Positions 42,314-51,155 of a stretch of DNA of 64,000 nucleotides are shown one piece after another (the stretch's first letter is position 1; every line of letters begins with the position of its first letter). Below the pieces are notes generated by a model. The model was not told the DNA's origin and did not search any database. It saw only the letters and a list, made by a program, of their open reading frames with translations. The stretch is taken from assembly GCF_012933445.1 (NCBI RefSeq), contig NZ_JABBNC010000003.1:186001-250000 (forward strand). Reading direction: 5' to 3'. This DNA is from Actinoplanes sp. TBRC 11911 (GTDB lineage: Bacteria > Actinomycetota > Actinomycetes > Mycobacteriales > Micromonosporaceae). The translations under genes were made by a program, and so were the position numbers.

Positions 42314-43465
42314 TCACCGCAGATCGACAAGGGAGTATGCGAGCGGCCGGACCGTCGCCCGTATCCGGTCCCAAGCCACCGCCACCAAAAGGCCGAGCGA
42401 GATCCACACATAGGCGTTGCTGCCGGGAAACGCCGCCCATCCGGTCGGGTGCGCGAACCAGAGCCACACCAGACTGCTGCACATCACGACATAAACACCG
42501 GCAAGCGGCGCCACCCGCCGCCACCCCGGGACCGAGAGCGCGCGCTCGACCAGCAGAAACAGCGCCGGCATCACCCAGACAAGGTGGTGCACCCAGGTGA
42601 TCGGGCTGATCAGGCACCCGACGATCCCGGTCGCCGCGAAGCCGACGCCCAGGTCCGAGGTCCGCACCAGCCACACCCAGAAGACCACTACCAAACCAAC
42701 CGCGACCAGCCAGTACGCCGACGGAGCGTCCAGACGAGCAAGGACGCCGCGCAGCGACTGGTTCGAGACGTACTCGAGCTTGCCCACCCGACCGGTGTCC
42801 CAGAGCGCGTCCGTCCAGAAGGTCAGCGACTCCTGCGGTGCGATCACCAGCGTGAGCAGCGTCGCGGCCACCGCCGTGCCGGCCGCGGTCGCCGCCGCCC
42901 GGTATTGGCGCGAGACGATCAGATAGCCGATGAACACCGCCGGGGTCAGCTTGATCGCGGAGGCCAGGCCGATGCCGACACCCGCCCAGCGGCCGTTCGG
43001 CAGCGACTTGAAGTCGGCGCAGACCAGCACCAGCAGGACCAGGTTGACCTGGCCGTAGCTGAACGTGTCCCGGGCCGGCTCGAAGAGCACGATCGCGATG
43101 AAGGCGAGCGCGAGCGGGGTCCAGCGCGGCCAGCCGTGCTGTTCCAGCATCGGCACGACGAACCAGCGCAGCAGCAAGACCACCGCGAACACGTTCACGA
43201 CCAGGCTCGCGGCGATCGCCACCGGCCACGGCATCGCGGCGAGCGGGCTCATCGCCAGCGCGGCGAACGGCGGATACGTGAAGCCGTACTCGGTGCCCTG
43301 GTAGCGGAAGTCGTACAGGTCGTCGCCGCCGATCAGCCACGAGTGCACCGCCCCGCGATAGACGCCGAGGTCGAAGAAGTGGCGGAAGGTCGGGATCGTG
43401 ATCAGGAAGACGGTGACGCCGATGGCGACCAGCGCCACGAGCATCACTTGGCGACGGGCGCTCAT
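42314..43465 (-). CDS. GT87/DUF2029-type membrane mannosyltransferase
   Basis: A 383-residue polytopic GT-C glycosyltransferase. About nine to ten hydrophobic helices are visible. FFDLGVYRGAVHSW contains the acidic motif of the first extracytoplasmic loop, YGFTYPPFAALAMSP and FSYGQVNLVLLVL follow, and SAIKLTPAVFIGYL is the conserved helix of PimE-like enzymes. It probably uses a polyprenyl-phosphate mannose donor to extend cell-envelope lipoglycans. The ATG overlaps the stop of the MptB-like gene. Confidence 0.85.
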   Translation of the reverse strand: MSARRQVMLVALVAIGVTVFLITIPTFRHFFDLGVYRGAVHSWLIGGDDLYDFRYQGTEYGFTYPPFAALAMSPLAAMPWPVAIAASLVVNVFAVVLLLRWFVVPMLEQHGWPRWTPLALAFIAIVLFEPARDTFSYGQVNLVLLVLVCADFKSLPNGRWAGVGIGLASAIKLTPAVFIGYLIVSRQYRAAATAAGTAVAATLLTLVIAPQESLTFWTDALWDTGRVGKLEYVSNQSLRGVLARLDAPSAYWLVAVGLVVVFWVWLVRTSDLGVGFAATGIVGCLISPITWVHHLVWVMPALFLLVERALSVPGWRRVAPLAGVYVVMCSSLVWLWFAHPTGWAAFPGSNAYVWISLGLLVAVAWDRIRATVRPLAYSLVDLR

Positions 43466-44865
43466 CGGGACATCCGGGCGAGTCGAAGCGTGGCGGGTGC
43501 CACGGCGAGGCGTACGGCAAGGAATGTGGCAATGCCGATCAGCGCACCCAGCACGGCCAGCAGGACCCGCTCGGCGTCCGGGGCGAAGCCGTCGGGCAGG
43601 GTGATCAGCACCAGGACCGCGCAGACCCCGGCGAGCGCGCGTCTTACCCGCAGGTCCGAGGCGACCGCGGCGAGCGGCACCAGACCCCACACCAGGTACC
43701 AGGCGCGGATCGCCGGACCGAAGGCGACCACCGCGACCAGCACGATGCCCAGGCCGTAGACCGGCCCGAGCCGCTGCCGGTACGTCCAGACCAGGCCCGC
43801 CACGATCAGCGTGGCCAGCATCCCGGCCCAGCGCCAGACGCCCTGCGCGACCGTGGCGCCGACACTGTCCTGCGCCAGCGCGGCGGCGGTCCAGCGGCCG
43901 AGCGCCGAGGTCAGCGACCAGTTCTGCGGGGAGATCGGGGTGCTCAACGCGCCGATCCAGCCGTACCCGGTGCCCGCCGCGGCCGTGATCAGCACCGTCG
44001 CCCCGGCGGCCGTGGCGATCACCGCGGACCCGGCGCGAACCTGCGGCCACCGCCCCCGGAGCTGCGCCGCCCAGATCAGCGCCACCGCGCAGAGCCCGAG
44101 CGCGGCCGGCACCTTGACCAGCGCGGCCGCCACCACCAGCAGGGTCGCCACGATCGGGCGATGCCGGACGGCCGCGGCCAGACCAGCCGCCAGCAGACCC
44201 ACCATCAGCGCGTCGTTGTGCGCCCCGCCGACCAGGTGAATCAGCGTGAGCGGGTTGAGCACGGCAAGCCACGTCGCGGCCGACGGGCTCACCCCGGCCG
44301 AGCGGGCCAGCAGCCGGATCGAGTACGCCAGCAGGGCCAGCCCGGCCACCGCCACCAGGCGCATCGCGATGACGCCCAGGATCAGGTGCGAACCCAGCGG
44401 CCGCGCGACGGCGTCCGCCACCATCAGGAAGACCGGTCCGTACGGGCTGGGAGTGTGTTGCCAGATCGCCGGAACCTGCTCGGCGATCATCCCGCCGAGC
44501 ACCGCCGGACCGTGCCGGTAGACGTCCATCCCCGAGTGGATCATCAGCCCCTGCGCCAGGTAGCTGTACACGTCCCGGCTGAACATCGGCGGCGCCACCA
44601 GCAGCGGCGCCGTCCACAAGGCGAGCGTGCGCCAGGCCGTACGACAGGTCTCGTCCGGGGCGTGCCGGGTCACCCGGCCGTACCACCACCAGCCGAGCAG
44701 CAGCAGCGCCAATCCGCTATAGACGCCGACCAGCCCCAGCTGCGCATGATCGGCCCCGGGCAGCCGAATGCCCACCGGCAACGCCCCCGCACCGAGACCG
44801 CCGAGCGCGATCAGAGCCGACCCGAGGAGTCCGACGGCGCGCGGCGCGGCATGATCGATGAACAC
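43462..44865 (-). CDS. mptB: MptB-type polyprenol-phosphate-mannose-dependent alpha-1,6-mannosyltransferase
   Basis: A 467-residue polytopic GT-C enzyme. The diagnostic loop MFSRDVYSYLAQGLMIHSGM (acidic D in SRDVYSY) and TPSPYGPVFLMVADAV match MptB, which elongates the alpha-1,6-mannan core of lipomannan-like molecules in Corynebacteriales and related actinobacteria. About 12 membrane helices. It is coupled to a second mannosyltransferase, so the pair probably builds one envelope glycan. Confidence 0.83.
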   Translation of the reverse strand: MFIDHAAPRAVGLLGSALIALGGLGAGALPVGIRLPGADHAQLGLVGVYSGLALLLLGWWWYGRVTRHAPDETCRTAWRTLALWTAPLLVAPPMFSRDVYSYLAQGLMIHSGMDVYRHGPAVLGGMIAEQVPAIWQHTPSPYGPVFLMVADAVARPLGSHLILGVIAMRLVAVAGLALLAYSIRLLARSAGVSPSAATWLAVLNPLTLIHLVGGAHNDALMVGLLAAGLAAAVRHRPIVATLLVVAAALVKVPAALGLCAVALIWAAQLRGRWPQVRAGSAVIATAAGATVLITAAAGTGYGWIGALSTPISPQNWSLTSALGRWTAAALAQDSVGATVAQGVWRWAGMLATLIVAGLVWTYRQRLGPVYGLGIVLVAVVAFGPAIRAWYLVWGLVPLAAVASDLRVRRALAGVCAVLVLITLPDGFAPDAERVLLAVLGALIGIATFLAVRLAVAPATLRLARMSR

Positions 44866-44934
44866 GGCGACACCCTTCCAATGAACGGTGTCGAACTGTG
44901 GACGTGTTGCCGTCGCGCGTGTGACAGATCGATG

Positions 44935-45780
44935 TTATGGAAGGTCGATGGGGAGCTTGAGACCATCCAAAACCGAAGAGCACACACAATTGCGTACGCG
45001 GGGAAGTTTGGTCACCGCCTCCAGCAGTACGCTGCGTAGCCGCGCCGTGTTTTCCTGGAACACCCGGAACACCTCGTCCATGGTGACCCCGTGGTCGCCC
45101 TCGACCCCCGCGTCCAGGTCGGTGACGAGAGCGATCGTGGTGTAGCAGAGCCCCAGCTCCCGGGCCAGCACGGCCTCCGGATGACCGGTCATGTTCACGA
45201 TCGTGCCGCCGATCGAGGCGAACCAGCGCGACTCGGCGCGGGTGGAGAAACGCGGCCCCTCGACCACGACCATCGTGCCGCCGTCGTGAGCGTCGACCGT
45301 GCGGGCGGCATCGAGGACGGCGGCGCGGCCGTCCGGACAGTACGGGTCGGCGAAGTTGATGTGCACGGCACCGGTGTCGTAGAACGTCTGCACCCGACCA
45401 CTCGTACGGTCGATCACCTGATCGGGAACCACGAAACTGCCCGGGCCCAGATCCGGTGTCAAACTGCCGACCGCGCACGGGGCGATGATTTGGCGTACGC
45501 CCAAGGACCGCAACGCCCAAAGGTTGGCGCGGTAGGGAATCTTGTGCGGCGGGAACCGGTGATCGCGCCCGTGCCGAGGCAGGAAGGCCACGGTGCGCTC
45601 GTCTCCGCCGCTTTCTCTGCTGCTTTCTGTGCCGCTTTCTGTGCGGCTTTCTATGCGGGCGACCGTGATCGGGTCGGACGGCGCGCCGTAGGGCGTGGAC
45701 ACCACGTGCTCCTCGGCGTCCTCCAGGAGCGCGTACAGCCCCGAGCCGCCGATGACGCCGATCTCCGCCGCTGGGTTCAT
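44935..45780 (-). CDS. mtnP: S-methyl-5'-thioadenosine phosphorylase
   Basis: A 281-residue purine-nucleoside-phosphorylase-fold enzyme that splits methylthioadenosine into adenine and methylthioribose-1-phosphate for methionine salvage. Motifs are IGVIGGSGLYALLED, FLPRHGRDHRFPPHKIPYRA, GGTIVNMTGHPEAVLARELG and ALVTDLDAGVEG. Between ITVARIE and ERTVAFLP, an insert of about 17 residues rich in Glu and Ser (SRTESGTESSRESGG) is unusual for the family and is encoded by imperfect 12-bp repeats (45598-45660). The active-site motifs flanking it are intact. Confidence 0.92.
   Translation of the reverse strand: MNPAAEIGVIGGSGLYALLEDAEEHVVSTPYGAPSDPITVARIESRTESGTESSRESGGDERTVAFLPRHGRDHRFPPHKIPYRANLWALRSLGVRQIIAPCAVGSLTPDLGPGSFVVPDQVIDRTSGRVQTFYDTGAVHINFADPYCPDGRAAVLDAARTVDAHDGGTMVVVEGPRFSTRAESRWFASIGGTIVNMTGHPEAVLARELGLCYTTIALVTDLDAGVEGDHGVTMDEVFRVFQENTARLRSVLLEAVTKLPRVRNCVCSSVLDGLKLPIDLP
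45598..45660. repeat. Imperfect 12-bp tandem repeats in mtnP
   Basis: On the plus strand, units like GCTTTCTGTGCC recur about four to five times with small changes. They encode the Glu/Ser-rich insert of MtnP and look like a recent in-frame expansion in a surface loop. Confidence 0.7.
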
Positions 45781-45917
45781 GCGCAGACCTTATCGGTGGT
45801 CGGATTCTCGGGCTAATGTGCTGAGCATGGCGTTGGTGGGAGACCGGAGGAGCCGCCGACGGGTAGCGGCGGCGGTGTCACGTGTATAGCGAGGGTCAGC
45901 GGATCGGAGGCCGGTCG

Positions 45918-46475
45918 ATGGAGTCGATGACCGGCAGGCTGCTGGTGGCGACCCCGACCCTCAAAGATCCGAATTTCGACCGCACGGTCGTCCTGCTCGT
46001 GGCACACGAGAGCGGCGGCGCGCTGGGCGTGGTCCTGAACCGCGCGACCGAGGTGCCCGTGTCCGACGTCCTCGGCCCCTGGGGCGAGCTCGCCGGCGAC
46101 CCCGCGGTCCTGTTCGAGGGCGGCCCGGTCCAGCCCGAGTCGGCGATCTGCCTAGCCCGCACCCGCCCCGACGTCAAAACCAGAGTGACCGGTTTCCACC
46201 AGGTCTCCGGAGCCTTAGGAACAGTCGACCTCTCCGCCGACCCCGACCGCCTCCGCGACAGCGTGGCCGGCATCCGCGTCTTCGCCGGTTACTCAGGGTG
46301 GTCGGCCGGCCAGCTGGAGGAGGAAATCGCCTCCGGCTCGTGGTTCCTGCTGGACGCCCTCCCCGGCGACCCCTTCATCAACCGCCCCGACGACCTGTGG
46401 GCCATGGTGCTCCGGAGACAGGGCGACATTCTCGCAGCTGTCGCCCACTTCCCACCCGATCCGGCCCTCAACTGA
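45918..46475 (+). CDS. YqgE/AlgH family protein (DUF179)
   Basis: A 185-residue single-domain protein. MTGRLLVATPTLKDPNFDRT, LNRATEVPVSDVL, FEGGPVQPESAICL, RVFAGYSGWSAGQLEEEI and WFLLDALPGDPF match the YqgE/AlgH family, whose biochemical role is not established. GGAGG lies 8 nt before the ATG at 45918. It is immediately upstream of a tRNA gene. Confidence 0.92.
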   Translation: MESMTGRLLVATPTLKDPNFDRTVVLLVAHESGGALGVVLNRATEVPVSDVLGPWGELAGDPAVLFEGGPVQPESAICLARTRPDVKTRVTGFHQVSGALGTVDLSADPDRLRDSVAGIRVFAGYSGWSAGQLEEEIASGSWFLLDALPGDPFINRPDDLWAMVLRRQGDILAAVAHFPPDPALN

Positions 46476-46547
46476 GGGGGTCCCGGCAGCCGCGCCCGCG
46501 AGGTGTGTAATATTTCCTCCGTGCCCGAGCGCGCTCGGGGATGGCAA

Positions 46548-46620
46548 GGGGCTGTGGCGCAGCTGGTAGCGCACCACACTGGCAGTGTGGGGGTCAGGGG
46601 TTCGAGTCCCCTCAGCTCCA
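46548..46620 (+). tRNA. tRNA-Ala (anticodon GGC)
   Basis: A 73-nt cloverleaf without an encoded CCA. The acceptor GGGGCTG pairs with CAGCTCC (one G-T), the D arm is GCGC/GCGC, the anticodon stem CCACA/TGTGG closes the loop CTGGCAG with anticodon GGC (reads GCC), and the T arm is AGGGG-TTCGAGT-CCCCT, with discriminator A. It is intact. Confidence 0.95.
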
Positions 46621-46640
46621 CGAGACTGGGGCTGGATAGT

Positions 46641-46662
46641 GTCCGCGGGACTTAACGCGGAC
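46641..46662 (+). terminator. Hairpin after tRNA-Ala
   Basis: GTCCGCG and CGCGGAC form a 7-bp stem with an 8-nt loop, 21 nt after the tRNA. A second perfect hairpin, GCGCGAC-TTC-GTCGCGC (46683-46699), follows. Confidence 0.5.
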
Positions 46663-46770
46663 CTGCCAGCCTCGTTCCTTTTGCGCGACTTCGTCGCGCG
46701 AGCGGGGGCTTCGCCACCCGCACCCCCGCTGCCGTATTCCTACGGCCGTAGACAATCGGCAACACCCTCC

Positions 46771-46988
46771 GGACGGCTGCGCCGCCCGCAACCAGGCGCC
46801 CTACCCCGGCCGAACACACGCTGCAACACCCCCGGACGGCTGCGCCGCCCGCAACCAGGCGCCCTACCCCGGCCGAACACACGCTGCAACACCCCCGGAC
46901 GGCTGCGCCGCCCGCAACCAGGCGCCCTACCCCGGCCGAACACACGCCGCAACACCCCCGGACGGCTGCGCCGCCCGCAACCCGCCGC
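46771..46988. repeat. 63-bp tandem repeat downstream of tRNA-Ala
   Basis: Units begin at 46771, 46834, 46897 and 46960 (three full copies and a partial fourth), each starting GGACGGCTGCGCCGCCCGCA and nearly identical. The frame is open through the repeats and would encode 21-residue units (GRLRRPQPGALPRPNTRCNTP), but composition and lack of a start argue against a protein. The stretch 46621-47310 holds no other gene. Confidence 0.85.
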
Positions 46989-47310
46989 CGACGTTTACCC
47001 GTTGCCCGCACGGCGAAGCGAACCGCTCCGGGATGGCTTGCGCCGCGCAACCCGGCGCCCGTGCCGACCGCCGTGCAAACGGGCGAACTCTGCTGCTGGC
47101 TTTCTCGCCGCGCCCGCGCTGGGGCCCTCGCTGCTGGCCCGGGCCCCAGCACCCATCGACCCAAATCGGGCCGGCGAGCAATCGGGCGCCAAGCGGCAGG
47201 CCGATGGCCTGCCCGCACGAGGTCGTGCGCCGCCGCACCCGTCATCGACTCGGCTGATCACCCAAACTGCCTGCGCCCACGCGTTCCCGGCCGCTGAGGG
47301 ACGATGGGTC

Positions 47311-47526
47311 GTGGCCGCCGAGGATTTCCCGTACAGATGGGTCTGGCGGTGGCGCACCGTGGGGCCGCCGTCGCGGAAGGTGCCGTGGTTCGGGGACGGC
47401 GTGGATCGTCACTCGCGGTTCTGCCGCGTCCTGGTGCGCGGCGGCATGAACAGCGCCCTGGTCGAGTTCGACGACGGCTACCGCGTGGTAACAAGCCGAG
47501 CCGGCTTACGCCGCCGTGACCCATGA
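47311..47526 (+). CDS. Small conserved hypothetical protein
   Basis: A 71-residue protein from the GTG at 47311 (GAGGG about 10 nt upstream). The WVWRWRTVGPPSRKVPWFGD segment and the C-terminal ALVEFDDGYRVVTSRAGLRR look like a short conserved actinobacterial protein that I have seen annotated only as hypothetical. The longer in-frame extension through the 63-bp repeats is not believed to be translated. Confidence 0.6.
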   Translation: MAAEDFPYRWVWRWRTVGPPSRKVPWFGDGVDRHSRFCRVLVRGGMNSALVEFDDGYRVVTSRAGLRRRDP

Positions 47527-47579
47527 CCCGTTCTGCGCTCGGGGTGGGTGCGACGCTTCCGCCGCACCCACCCCAGATC

Positions 47580-50500
47580 TCACCTGATCCCGTACGCCCG
47601 GATCACCGTCACCGCGGCGGTGTTGCCGGCGGCGTCGGTGGCCGTGACTCGCAGTGACACGAAGCCGCTCGCCGGATTCGTGGCTTTCACGGTGCGTTGG
47701 TCACCGCTGCCGGTGACGGTGGCCGGCCGCCACGTCTTGCCGTCGTCGGTCGAGAAGTCGGCGGTCAGCCTGCGGTTCGCGGCGGCATCCGAGCCGGGCG
47801 ATCGTTCGACCGTGGCGGGGATGGCGAAGGGGCCTGCCGGGGCGTTGTTGCCGGCGTCGAGGCGCGGGCTGAACCGCACGGTGGACAGTGGCAGGCCGGC
47901 GTCGCCGTCGGACGACGCGAAGGTCCACTCACCGCTGACCGAGGTGCTGAGACGGAATGGCGCGGACCGCCGGGCGGACATCTGGAGCCGGTAGCCGGCC
48001 CGGGCCGCAGGCACCTTGAACGTGCCGTGGTCGCTGGCCGCCTCGCCGACCAGGGTGTCTCCGGAGTACAGCGCCACCCGTGCGCCATCCAGCGTCAACG
48101 TCTGCCCGGGATTACCAGCGCCGTCGCTGAACAGCGGGATACTGGCCGAGATCTCGTTGTCCTTCCGCACGACCGGTGGGTCGTCGTAGACCTCACTGGC
48201 CACCGAGGGCGCGTACACCGCGGTGTTCCAATCCTGCTGGTTCACCGCACCTGGGGTGTACTGCCGGGTCGGTCCCGACGAGTGGGTGAGCGTCTCGGGG
48301 AACGAATCCGGGTCGTCGGTCTGCGTCTGTACATCGAGGTCGCTCTGCCAGCTGAACCTCTCCTGGCTGTTGAAGTACTCGGTACGGTTGGACGGCAGGG
48401 TGACCGGCACTGGGACGGTGGCCAGATAGTTGCCGTCCAGGACCGGCCAGTTGCTTTGGACGCCGACCGTGCCCGCGGGACCCGCGGCGTAACGCGCGTT
48501 CACCTTGCCCAGTTCCGAGGTGGTGATCCGCTTGTCGAAGCCGGTGAAGAAGCTGCCCTTGCGCGAGTAGATGGTGTCGTATGTGTACGAGCTGTCGCGG
48601 AAATCGCCGTTGTCGCCGCGGGCGAACACACTGTTGATAGAGCCGATGAATCCGTCACTTGTGGTCTTCGGCCCGATCTGCGCGGTGTAGATGTCACCCG
48701 GCGTCACGGAATCGGCGATCATGTAGGCGCCTACGGTCCAGTACGCGGTGGCTTTCAGCCCGGCCTGCCGGGCGTCGGGACGTGGCGGCGTGATCGTCAC
48801 CGGCCGGCCCGCGCGCGCGTCCAGCGTCATGGTCGTGTCCGCGCCGACCACCACCGAGGGCTGCACCAGCATGGTCGTGTCGTTCGCCCCGTAGATCAGG
48901 CTGTACACGCCATAGGTGCCCTTGGGCAGCTGGACCGATTCCTCCTCGAGACCCCAATACGCCTCGGCACCGGTTCCCTGCCCGCTGAGCGGGACGAACC
49001 CGGTCCAGTAGTTGAGGTTGGGCTGGCCGTCCCGGCCGAGGTGGCGGAGCTTGACCGTGAACTCCTGCTCATGGCGGTCGATCACGACCGGCGTCTCCAC
49101 CCGTACGCCATCGGCGGTGCTCGCGACGATCCGGGCACTCTTGAAGCCGTCCGTGCCCGCTCCGCTGGTGTCGGCGGTGACCGCGGTCGTCGCGGTCCCG
49201 CCCGCGGGCACGGTCAGGCTGTTCGTCGCCGTCGAAAACGTCCCGGTGTCGCCCTCGACCGAGAGCGTAAGGCTGACCGGCTGGCTGCCGGCGTTGCGGT
49301 AGGTGAGGGTCTTCGTGACCGGGACGTCGTCGTCGTGCGGCCATTGCTGCTCGCCGAAGGTGACGCTGCCCTCGTCCACCGACACGTTCTGGCCGATGGC
49401 CCGCGCCACGTTGAGTCGTCCGGCGCCCTGGCCGAACACGTCCGTGCCCGCGATCGGATCGGCGGCACCCATCAGCAGGGTCTTACGCTGCTGGGGAGTC
49501 CAGCGGGGGTGCAACTCGGTGATGATCGCGGCGGCGGCGGCCACGTGCGGTGTGGCCATCGACGTGCCGGTCATGTTGGCGTAGCCCGCCGGTGCCGGAT
49601 CGCCGATGTGACCGTTCGCGGCGCGCGCCGCCGTGATGTTCACGCCCGGCGCGGTGATGTCCGGTTTGATGGCGCCGTCGCCCTGGTTCGGCCCCTTGGC
49701 GGACGAGTAGTACAGCCGGTCGGCGTAGTCGACCGAACCGACGGCCAACGCGGAGGGTGCGCTGGCCGGCGAGTCGATGGTGCCACGGCCCGGCCCGCCG
49801 CGGTTGCCGGCCGCGATCACGAAGAGTGTTCCGTACTCGGCGGTGAGATCCTCGACCGCCTGCTCCGTCGGGTCCATGTCCGGCGCGTCGTAGCCGCCGA
49901 GGCTCATGTTGACCACCGGAGCGGTTTGCGCGGCCCACTGCATGCCGGCCAGCACCGCGGACTCGTCGCAGAAGCCGGCTGCCTCACACACCTTGCCGAT
50001 GGCGAGCTTCGCGCCGGGCGCCACGCCCTTGTACTTGCCGCCCGACTCGGCCCCGCTGCCCGCGATGATCGAGGCGACATGAGTGCCGTGGCCGTAGAGA
50101 TCGTCGGTGCTGGGCTCGGTGGTGAAGTTCTGACTCGCGACGATCTTGCCGGCGAAGTCCGGGTGGGTGGCGTCGATGCCGCTGTCGAGCACGGCCACCG
50201 TGACGCCGGTGCCGTCCAGGCCCTGCTGCCAGGCCGTCGGCGCGCCGATCTGGGACGCGCTGATGTCGTCGCTGAGCTTGAGCTTTCCATCCAGGTAGAT
50301 CCGGTCGATGCCCGGACGCAGTGTGCGCGCGGTCGCCGGGCCGGTGGTCAGAGCGGTCCAGAGGGTCGATCGCCCGGTGGCCGGCGTGCGCATCGACTGC
50401 ATGCCGACGCCGGGGAGATCCCGGCCCAGTCGTGTCGTCGCGCCCGCCGCGGCCCGTACGGAGGACGGCCCTTTGCCCTTGCCGGTCTTCGGGTAGGAGA

Positions 50501-50873
50501 CCAGCAGCGGCAGGTCGGCGTCGCCGGTGTAGCCGAAGCCGCGGAGCGTGGTGACATCGAAGAACCGTTGATCGAGGCGCTTCTGCCGGATCAGGGGCAA
50601 CGCGTCGGTGGGAATGACGTACTGGTGGCCGTCCGCCGTGTAGCTCAGGGTCCGCACGCCGGCGCGGCCGGGTCCATGCTCGAAGGCGATGCCGCGACCC
50701 GAGACGGTCACCCGGTCACCGGTGATCAACGTGATCCGGATCGGCTGGTCCGGCGTCGTGCCCGGGGGTTCGGCGGTGAGGCGTGCGGCGGAGGCCGCGG
50801 ACGGGACGGCGGCAGCGAGCCCGCCGGCCGTCGCCACCGCCAGCAGAGCAGCGGAAAGTCTTCGCAAGCGCAT
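47580..50873 (-). CDS. Secreted subtilisin-like serine protease (S8)
   Basis: A 1097-residue exported protease. The signal peptide MRLRRLSAALLAVATAGGLA (to about 30) is followed by a pro-region. The catalytic triad is Asp in VAVLDSGIDATHPDF (~229), His in GHGTHVASIIAG (~263) and Ser in TGTSMATPHVAAA (~436), with the oxyanion Asn in the VIAAGNRGG region. From ~470 on, the protein is beta-rich (fibronectin/Ig-like modules), ending in a domain of the type DGGKTW (here STDDGKTWRPATV) and FVSLRVTATDAAGN. It probably degrades extracellular protein. It is the largest gene in the window. Confidence 0.94.
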   Translation of the reverse strand: MRLRRLSAALLAVATAGGLAAAVPSAASAARLTAEPPGTTPDQPIRITLITGDRVTVSGRGIAFEHGPGRAGVRTLSYTADGHQYVIPTDALPLIRQKRLDQRFFDVTTLRGFGYTGDADLPLLVSYPKTGKGKGPSSVRAAAGATTRLGRDLPGVGMQSMRTPATGRSTLWTALTTGPATARTLRPGIDRIYLDGKLKLSDDISASQIGAPTAWQQGLDGTGVTVAVLDSGIDATHPDFAGKIVASQNFTTEPSTDDLYGHGTHVASIIAGSGAESGGKYKGVAPGAKLAIGKVCEAAGFCDESAVLAGMQWAAQTAPVVNMSLGGYDAPDMDPTEQAVEDLTAEYGTLFVIAAGNRGGPGRGTIDSPASAPSALAVGSVDYADRLYYSSAKGPNQGDGAIKPDITAPGVNITAARAANGHIGDPAPAGYANMTGTSMATPHVAAAAAIITELHPRWTPQQRKTLLMGAADPIAGTDVFGQGAGRLNVARAIGQNVSVDEGSVTFGEQQWPHDDDVPVTKTLTYRNAGSQPVSLTLSVEGDTGTFSTATNSLTVPAGGTATTAVTADTSGAGTDGFKSARIVASTADGVRVETPVVIDRHEQEFTVKLRHLGRDGQPNLNYWTGFVPLSGQGTGAEAYWGLEEESVQLPKGTYGVYSLIYGANDTTMLVQPSVVVGADTTMTLDARAGRPVTITPPRPDARQAGLKATAYWTVGAYMIADSVTPGDIYTAQIGPKTTSDGFIGSINSVFARGDNGDFRDSSYTYDTIYSRKGSFFTGFDKRITTSELGKVNARYAAGPAGTVGVQSNWPVLDGNYLATVPVPVTLPSNRTEYFNSQERFSWQSDLDVQTQTDDPDSFPETLTHSSGPTRQYTPGAVNQQDWNTAVYAPSVASEVYDDPPVVRKDNEISASIPLFSDGAGNPGQTLTLDGARVALYSGDTLVGEAASDHGTFKVPAARAGYRLQMSARRSAPFRLSTSVSGEWTFASSDGDAGLPLSTVRFSPRLDAGNNAPAGPFAIPATVERSPGSDAAANRRLTADFSTDDGKTWRPATVTGSGDQRTVKATNPASGFVSLRVTATDAAGNTAAVTVIRAYGIR

Positions 50874-51003
50874 GTACGGATAGACGCATGTGACGTCGTG
50901 GATGTGCGCCGCCGAGTCCGCCGGGCACGGTGTCAAAGCCGACAGAACTGCCGAGCAACCTTTCGCTCGAAATCGGTGTCGCTCCGGACGAATCCGTCAC
51001 CTA

Positions 51004-51037
51004 ACGTGTCGTTGCGACTGAATCGCATCCGACACGT
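51004..51037. promoter_or_regulatory. Nested inverted repeat upstream of the subtilase gene
   Basis: ACGTGTCG and CGACACGT flank an inner TGCGA-CTGAA-TCGCA stem, giving a two-part hairpin or double operator about 130 bp before the protease start. The 282-bp region 50874-51155 contains no gene. It may bind a repressor or terminate the oppositely placed transcript. Confidence 0.5.
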
Positions 51038-51155
51038 GGGTGAGCGGAACGCGGGCAGGTCCGCCCGGCGGCGGCGCGATGAGCGTGCGGGCAGTCCCGG
51101 CGTGGCCTGCTCCAACGGGAGTGGTGCGAATCCCGTACCTTATCGGGGGTTTCGG

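Noticed and set aside
46771..46988. CRISPR array or attachment-site array
   Set aside because: The 63-bp units are back to back without variable spacers, there is no cas gene, and no integrase or duplicated tRNA end is visible.
46585..47526. 313-residue ORF through the tRNA-flanking repeats
   Set aside because: Only the last 71 residues look protein-like; the rest is repeat DNA without a good start, so only the GTG at 47311 is kept.
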